DNA of 9,833 nt from Candidatus Kuenenia stuttgartensis (GTDB taxonomy: Bacteria; Planctomycetota; Planctomycetia; Isosphaerales; Isosphaeraceae): NCBI GenBank assembly GCA_945874095.1, contig CAMCFM010000119.1, positions 1-9,833 on the forward strand, written 5' to 3'. The notes under the pieces are model-generated. The model was not told the DNA's origin. It saw only the letters and a program-made list of their open reading frames with translations, and did not search any database. Made by a program: the position numbers and the translations under genes. Shown here one piece after another: positions 6,950-9,833 of this stretch (position 1 is its first letter; each line of letters begins with the position of its first letter).

Positions 6950-7684
6950 GTGATCAGCCGCCCCAGATCGCTCATAGCCGTTTTCGCAGCCGCCCTTTGT
7001 GGACTGTCCTTCGCATCATCTCTGGCATATGCCCAGACTGATAAAGTGATTGCCGAGATCCAAAAACGCGGAGGCCGTGTTGACCGCGATGAAAAAGGTG
7101 ACAAGCCCATTGTCACAGTCAATTATGGTGTTTCAGGCATCGACGACAAAGGCCTTGATGGTCTATCCGAGATCAAAACCCTCAAGAAACTGACTCTGAA
7201 CAACACCAAAATCACCGACGGTGGACTCGCCAAAATCAAGCCCATTGCCACCCTCGAACGCCTCTATCTGGTCGATACAAAGATCAGCGACGCCGCTCTG
7301 GACCAACTCAAGGATCTGAAAAACCTCCAGATCCTGAGCCTCGCCGGCACCGGCGTAACCGATGCTGGCCTGGATAAAATCAAGGGCATGAGCAGCCTCA
7401 AGGAACTTTTCGTTTACGGCACGAAAGTGACCGACGAAGGTGTTAAGAAACTCAAGGCCACTTTACCGAAACTTAAGACCGATAAGGACATTCCTCCTGT
7501 CAAAGCCGTTACCGAACCGGCCAAGAAGGAAGAAATGAAGAAGGCTGAACCTGCGAAGAAGGAAGAAGCCAAGAAAAAAGAAGAGCCCAAGAAAAAAGAA
7601 GAAGTGAAAAAGGAAGAGCCTAAGAAGGTCGAAGCCAAGAAAAAAGAAGAAGTCAAGAAGGAAGAGCCTAAGAAAAAAGCCTGA
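6950..7684 (+). CDS. Secreted leucine-rich-repeat protein with Lys/Glu/Pro-rich tail
   Basis: 244 aa. Residues 1-28 are a signal peptide (SLIAVFAAALCGLSFASSLA, cut after AYA28), so it is exported. About 55-178 holds roughly five leucine-rich repeats of 24 residues in the 'TDxGLxxLxxLxxLxxLxL' style (NTKITDGGL, DTKISDAAL, GTGVTDAGL, GTKVTDEGV), a form common in planctomycete secreted proteins and usually used for binding other proteins. About 184-244 is a low-complexity tail of Lys, Glu and some Pro and Ala, likely extended or helical and not globular. Start is GTG with AGGGAG at 6935-6940, 9 nt upstream; no ATG in frame gives a better signal peptide. It stands alone between a divergent kinase and a strong terminator. 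No enzymatic motif is visible and the partner is unknown. Confidence 0.85.
   Translation: MISRPRSLIAVFAAALCGLSFASSLAYAQTDKVIAEIQKRGGRVDRDEKGDKPIVTVNYGVSGIDDKGLDGLSEIKTLKKLTLNNTKITDGGLAKIKPIATLERLYLVDTKISDAALDQLKDLKNLQILSLAGTGVTDAGLDKIKGMSSLKELFVYGTKVTDEGVKKLKATLPKLKTDKDIPPVKAVTEPAKKEEMKKAEPAKKEEAKKKEEPKKKEEVKKEEPKKVEAKKKEEVKKEEPKKKA
7525..7681 (+). repeat. Purine-rich imperfect repeats encoding the Lys/Glu tail
   Basis: The end of the LRR gene is almost purely A/G on the coding strand and internally repeated. GAAGCCAAGAAAAAAGAAGA at 7565-7584 recurs exactly at 7631-7650 (66 bp, 22 codons). The 26-bp segment at 7601-7626 recurs at 7649-7674 (48 bp, 16 codons) with two changes. The spacings are multiples of three, so repeat gain or loss would keep the frame; tail length probably varies between strains. 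Confidence 0.8.
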
Positions 7685-7738
7685 TGAAGGCTTGTTCCAC
7701 CACTTGCTCCTGACCTGATCACTCGATGGTCAACCTAT

Positions 7739-7770
7739 AAAAACACGGGCAGAATGGCCCGTGTTTTTTT
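7739..7770 (+). terminator. Intrinsic terminator after the LRR gene
   Basis: A 12-bp perfect inverted repeat, AAAAACACGGGC (7739-7750) and GCCCGTGTTTTT (7757-7768), with a 6-nt loop and a run of seven T (7764-7770). It lies 55 bp after the LRR stop and before the metal-transporter promoter. The A run on the left arm means it could also work on the other strand. Confidence 0.92.
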
Positions 7771-7811
7771 CGTTTTTAAACCGGGCCATGTCAGCCTCCA
7801 CAGATGTTTTC

Positions 7812-7840
7812 TTGACAGGTCAAACCAGAGAGCGTATGAT
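7812..7840 (+). promoter_or_regulatory. Near-consensus sigma70 promoter of the metal ABC operon
   Basis: TTGACA (7812-7817, perfect -35), 17-bp spacer, TATGAT (7835-7840, 5/6 match to -10). Transcription should begin near 7847, about 45 nt before the start codon. This is the best promoter in the window. A promoter this strong usually needs repression, which fits the inverted repeats just downstream. Confidence 0.75.
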
Positions 7841-7878
7841 CAAAACAGAGATTTTGGACGCCCTAAAACTCTCTTTTG
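7841..7878 (+). promoter_or_regulatory. Candidate operator: two A4-N5/6-T4 inverted repeats
   Basis: CAAAA-CAGAGA-TTTTG (7841-7856) and AAAA-CTCTC-TTTT (7865-7877) have centres about 22.5 bp apart, roughly two helical turns, and cover the predicted transcription start. Between them, TTTTGG and CCTAAAA (7852-7868) form an imperfect 17-bp palindrome loosely like DtxR-family sites. The location between promoter and a metal-uptake gene suggests a metal-responsive repressor (MntR/DtxR or Fur/Zur type). The regulator type is a guess. Confidence 0.4.
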
Positions 7879-7891
7879 ACTGGTGGAAACC

Positions 7892-8926
7892 GTGCCTGAT
7901 TCGCTCAGATGCCAACATCGCCGATCCCTCTTAAAAACATTGGCTTGTAGCACTTACTTCGCTCTTCAAGGATGTGGCAAGGCGTCAGTCAGTCGCAAAA
8001 CGCACATCGGCGATCGCCCGATTCAGGTGGTAGCCACCACGGCTCTAGTGGCAGATTTGGTCCGAAATATTGCCGGGCCCAAGCGTGTCCAAGTCGTCTC
8101 GCTCATGGGTGAAGGCGTGGACCCGCACATGTACAAAGGCAGTCCTCGAGACGTCCGCGACCTTGCTGGAGCGGATCTCGTTGTTGCCGGCGGGCTCCAT
8201 CTGGAAGGCAAATTGATCGGCGTACTCCATCGACTCGGTCACCAAAAGCCTGTGCACCTGCTGGGCGATGAACTGACGACCCTCGCCGAATCCAAAAAGC
8301 TCCCAGACCCGTGGATTCGCGACGATGGAATGCCTGACCCTCACTGCTGGTTTGATGTCTCACTCTGGCAGCGCGAAGCCGAGCTTTTTAGCCAGATTCT
8401 CTGCGACTACGACCCCAGCCATGCCTCGGAATTTCAGACCAACCTTAAGAATTACTCAGCCGAACTGATCAAACTCGACGCTGAAATCCGTCGGGATATC
8501 GACCTAATCCCAGCCGACAGGCGACTTCTGGTCACTTCTCACGACGCATTCCGCTATTTTGGAAGAGCTTACGGCATCCAGGTGGAAGGCATTCAAGGCC
8601 TTTCTACAGAGAGTGAATCAGGCGTAAGACGTACCAACCAGTTGGTCGATCTTGTCATCTCGCGCCGTATTCCAGCCATTTTTGTCGAGACAAGTGTTTC
8701 TGACGACAATGTCAAAGCTCTGGTCGAAGGGGCTCAGGCTCGTGGTCATAAAATCCGGATCGGTGGATCGCTTTTTTCCGACGCCCCAGGCGCATTTGGG
8801 AAGCCGGAAGGCACATATGCAGGCATGTTGCGACACAATGTGCGCACTTTTGTGCAAGCCATGACTCAGGACCTAAAGCCATTGACCGAAAATCGGTCGA
8901 GCCCATTTAAACCATTAAACGGATGA
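7892..8926 (+). CDS. TroA/ZnuA-type metal ABC transporter substrate-binding lipoprotein
   Basis: 344 aa from GTG at 7892. Captures Zn2+ or Mn2+ outside the membrane and delivers it to the permease. The N-terminus holds HRRSLLK, a hydrophobic stretch and a lipobox LQGC (C28), so it is a lipoprotein; the double Arg is Tat-like. The mature part is a cluster 9 binding protein. Its four metal ligands are all visible: H79 in DPHMY, H151 in DPHCWFD, H217 in SHDAFRYFG and D297 in SLFSDA. His at the third site is TroA/ZnuA-like; PsaA/MntC proteins have Glu there. The His-rich loop of ZnuA is absent. This favours a TroA-type Zn/Mn carrier over a strict ZnuA. Start: GGTGG (7882-7886) sits 5 nt before GTG 7892; GTG 7883 would add three residues. 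The stop overlaps the ATPase start by 4 bp (ATGA), indicating translational coupling. Confidence 0.9.
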   Translation: MPDSLRCQHRRSLLKTLACSTYFALQGCGKASVSRKTHIGDRPIQVVATTALVADLVRNIAGPKRVQVVSLMGEGVDPHMYKGSPRDVRDLAGADLVVAGGLHLEGKLIGVLHRLGHQKPVHLLGDELTTLAESKKLPDPWIRDDGMPDPHCWFDVSLWQREAELFSQILCDYDPSHASEFQTNLKNYSAELIKLDAEIRRDIDLIPADRRLLVTSHDAFRYFGRAYGIQVEGIQGLSTESESGVRRTNQLVDLVISRRIPAIFVETSVSDDNVKALVEGAQARGHKIRIGGSLFSDAPGAFGKPEGTYAGMLRHNVRTFVQAMTQDLKPLTENRSSPFKPLNG

Positions 8927-9759
8927 CCCATTCGATGAATCAGGCGATAGCGGAATTGCAGAAAACAATGAAACCGAGCCGAAATGACATTTCATCGCCT
9001 CCCGTACTGGAGGTGCACGACCTGACTGTGGCATATCGCGAAAAACCTGTGCTCTGGCACATCGACTTTGCTGTCACAAAGCCCGCTCTTGTGGGCGTTG
9101 TTGGCCCAAATGGGGCAGGTAAAAGCACGTTGATCAAAGCCATTCTAGGGCTTCTGCCAGCCAGTTCCGGAAAAGTGGAAGTCTTTGGCCGACCGTTAAA
9201 AAAAGAACGATTGCATGTTGGTTACGTGCCCCAGCGGGAGAGCGTAGACTGGGATTTCCCAATTCAGGTGCTGGATGTCGTACTCATGGGCACTTACGGC
9301 CGATTGGGCTGGTTCCGTCGCCCCCGGGAAGCTCAGCGCAAACTGGCGCGCGAATGCCTGGCCCGAATGGGTCTTGAAGGGCTTGAATCCAGGCAGATTG
9401 GCCAACTTTCCGGTGGTCAGCAACAGCGCGTCTTTTTAGCACGCGCACTGGCACAGCAAGCCGACCTTTATTTCATGGACGAACCCATGGCCGGTGTCGA
9501 TGCCGCCACGGAACACGCCATTTTTCAAGTCCTCTCAGAACTCCGCGATCAAGGTAAAACCGTGGTCGTCGTGCACCACGACCTTCGCAGCGTTCCTGAA
9601 AAATTCGACCAACTCCTGCTCGTCAATCAGCGATTGATCGCCTATGGACCGACCTCCGAAGTCTTTACAGCAGATCTTCTACGCAAAACTTACGGCGGAC
9701 GTCTGGCGATCCTCGAAGAATTGGCTGTTGCCCTGAAAGTGGGGCGTCCAACTCCATGA
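8923..9759 (+). CDS. Metal (Mn/Zn) ABC transporter ATP-binding protein
   Basis: 278 aa, cytoplasmic ATPase of a TroB/ZnuC/MntB-type importer. Full set of ABC motifs: Walker A GPNGAGKST (61-69), Q-loop Q104, signature LSGGQ (162-166), Walker B LYFMDE (182-187) and H-loop H219. The Q-loop region (VPQRESVDWDFPIQVLDVV, 102-120) and the following GxYGxxGWFRRP segment are typical of the manganese/zinc subfamily. The first 25 or so residues before VLEVHDLTVAY are longer than usual for the family; ATG at 8935 or 8968 would shorten them, but 8923 is favoured by the ATGA overlap with the binding-protein gene. The nearest downstream open frame starts at 9803 and looks like the permease. Confidence 0.93.
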   Translation: MTHSMNQAIAELQKTMKPSRNDISSPPVLEVHDLTVAYREKPVLWHIDFAVTKPALVGVVGPNGAGKSTLIKAILGLLPASSGKVEVFGRPLKKERLHVGYVPQRESVDWDFPIQVLDVVLMGTYGRLGWFRRPREAQRKLARECLARMGLEGLESRQIGQLSGGQQQRVFLARALAQQADLYFMDEPMAGVDAATEHAIFQVLSELRDQGKTVVVVHHDLRSVPEKFDQLLLVNQRLIAYGPTSEVFTADLLRKTYGGRLAILEELAVALKVGRPTP

Positions 9760-9802
9760 TTTTTTCGATTGATCCCTGAAAATTCATGGCTGGAACTTAC
9801 AA

Positions 9803-9833
9803 ATGCTCAACGAACTGATTCGCTATAACACCT
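9803..9833 (+). CDS. Start of a probable metal ABC transporter permease (cut by window end)
   Basis: Only ten codons are present (MLNELIRYNT), with ATG 43 bp after the ATPase stop and a stop codon (9770-9772) bounding the frame upstream. An N-terminal 'xxYNT' before the first membrane helix is common in TroC/ZnuB-type permeases, and this is the position where the permease of a TroABC operon is expected. No strong Shine-Dalgarno; GGAA lies about 7 nt upstream. The call rests mainly on context. Confidence 0.55.
   Translation, partial: MLNELIRYNT

Noticed and set aside
6742..7041. 99-codon plus-strand open frame in the divergent region
   Set aside because: Overlaps the LRR signal-peptide region in another frame, with low-similarity, Arg/Ser-rich composition and no ribosome-binding site.
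7571..7600. AAAAAAG slippery heptamers as a -1 frameshift site
   Set aside because: In the reading frame they fall as AAA AAA G, not A AAA AAG, and no downstream stem or alternative long frame supports frameshifting.
7414..7722. 102-codon minus-strand frame rich in Ser and Phe
   Set aside because: It is the complement of the Lys/Glu repeat tail; the apparent hydrophobic repeats are a by-product of that sequence.
1..9833. CRISPR array, tRNA/rRNA, insertion sequence, phage or defence island
   Set aside because: No evenly spaced repeats with spacers, no tRNA-like cloverleaf noticed, no transposase or integrase, no terminal inverted repeats; all large frames are ordinary metabolic, transport or secreted proteins.

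Overview
The window most likely comes from a member of the Planctomycetota with moderate GC. The main reason is the 968-residue protein at 1322-4228, which has the layout of the 'Pirellula/Verrucomicrobium-type' heme-binding proteins: a propeller-type dehydrogenase-like domain, a helical repeat region and a C-terminal CxxCH cytochrome domain. The secreted leucine-rich-repeat protein with a Lys/Glu tail and the scarcity of strong Shine-Dalgarno sites fit the same group. Genus cannot be fixed from this stretch.

Left half, minus strand (11-6677), in transcription order: a divergent galactokinase-family GHMP kinase (5493-6677), a secreted SMP-30/gluconolactonase-like six-bladed propeller protein (4407-5315), the large secreted PVC-type cytochrome/propeller protein (1322-4228), and a NagA-like amidohydrolase (11-1216). 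Gaps of 105-178 bp and a clear intrinsic terminator (1249-1280) between the last two suggest several transcription units rather than one tight operon. All four fit sugar or sugar-acid handling, two outside the cytoplasmic membrane and two in the cytoplasm. The amidohydrolase and the kinase both depart from their families at motif positions that normally touch metal or substrate.

Right half, plus strand (6950-9833): a secreted leucine-rich-repeat protein with a repetitive Lys/Glu/Pro tail (6950-7684), closed by a strong terminator (7739-7770). Then comes a near-consensus sigma70 promoter (7812-7840) driving a TroA/ZnuA-type metal ABC importer operon: binding lipoprotein (7892-8926), ATPase (8923-9759, 4-bp ATGA overlap) and the first ten codons of what is probably the permease (from 9803). 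Two A4-N5/6-T4 inverted repeats between promoter and start codon are a candidate operator for a metal-responsive repressor.

I saw no CRISPR array, tRNA, rRNA, insertion sequence, phage gene or defence system. I do not see a convincing wholly new system. The best leads are the unusual active-site residues in the NagA-like and galactokinase-like proteins and the candidate metal operator.
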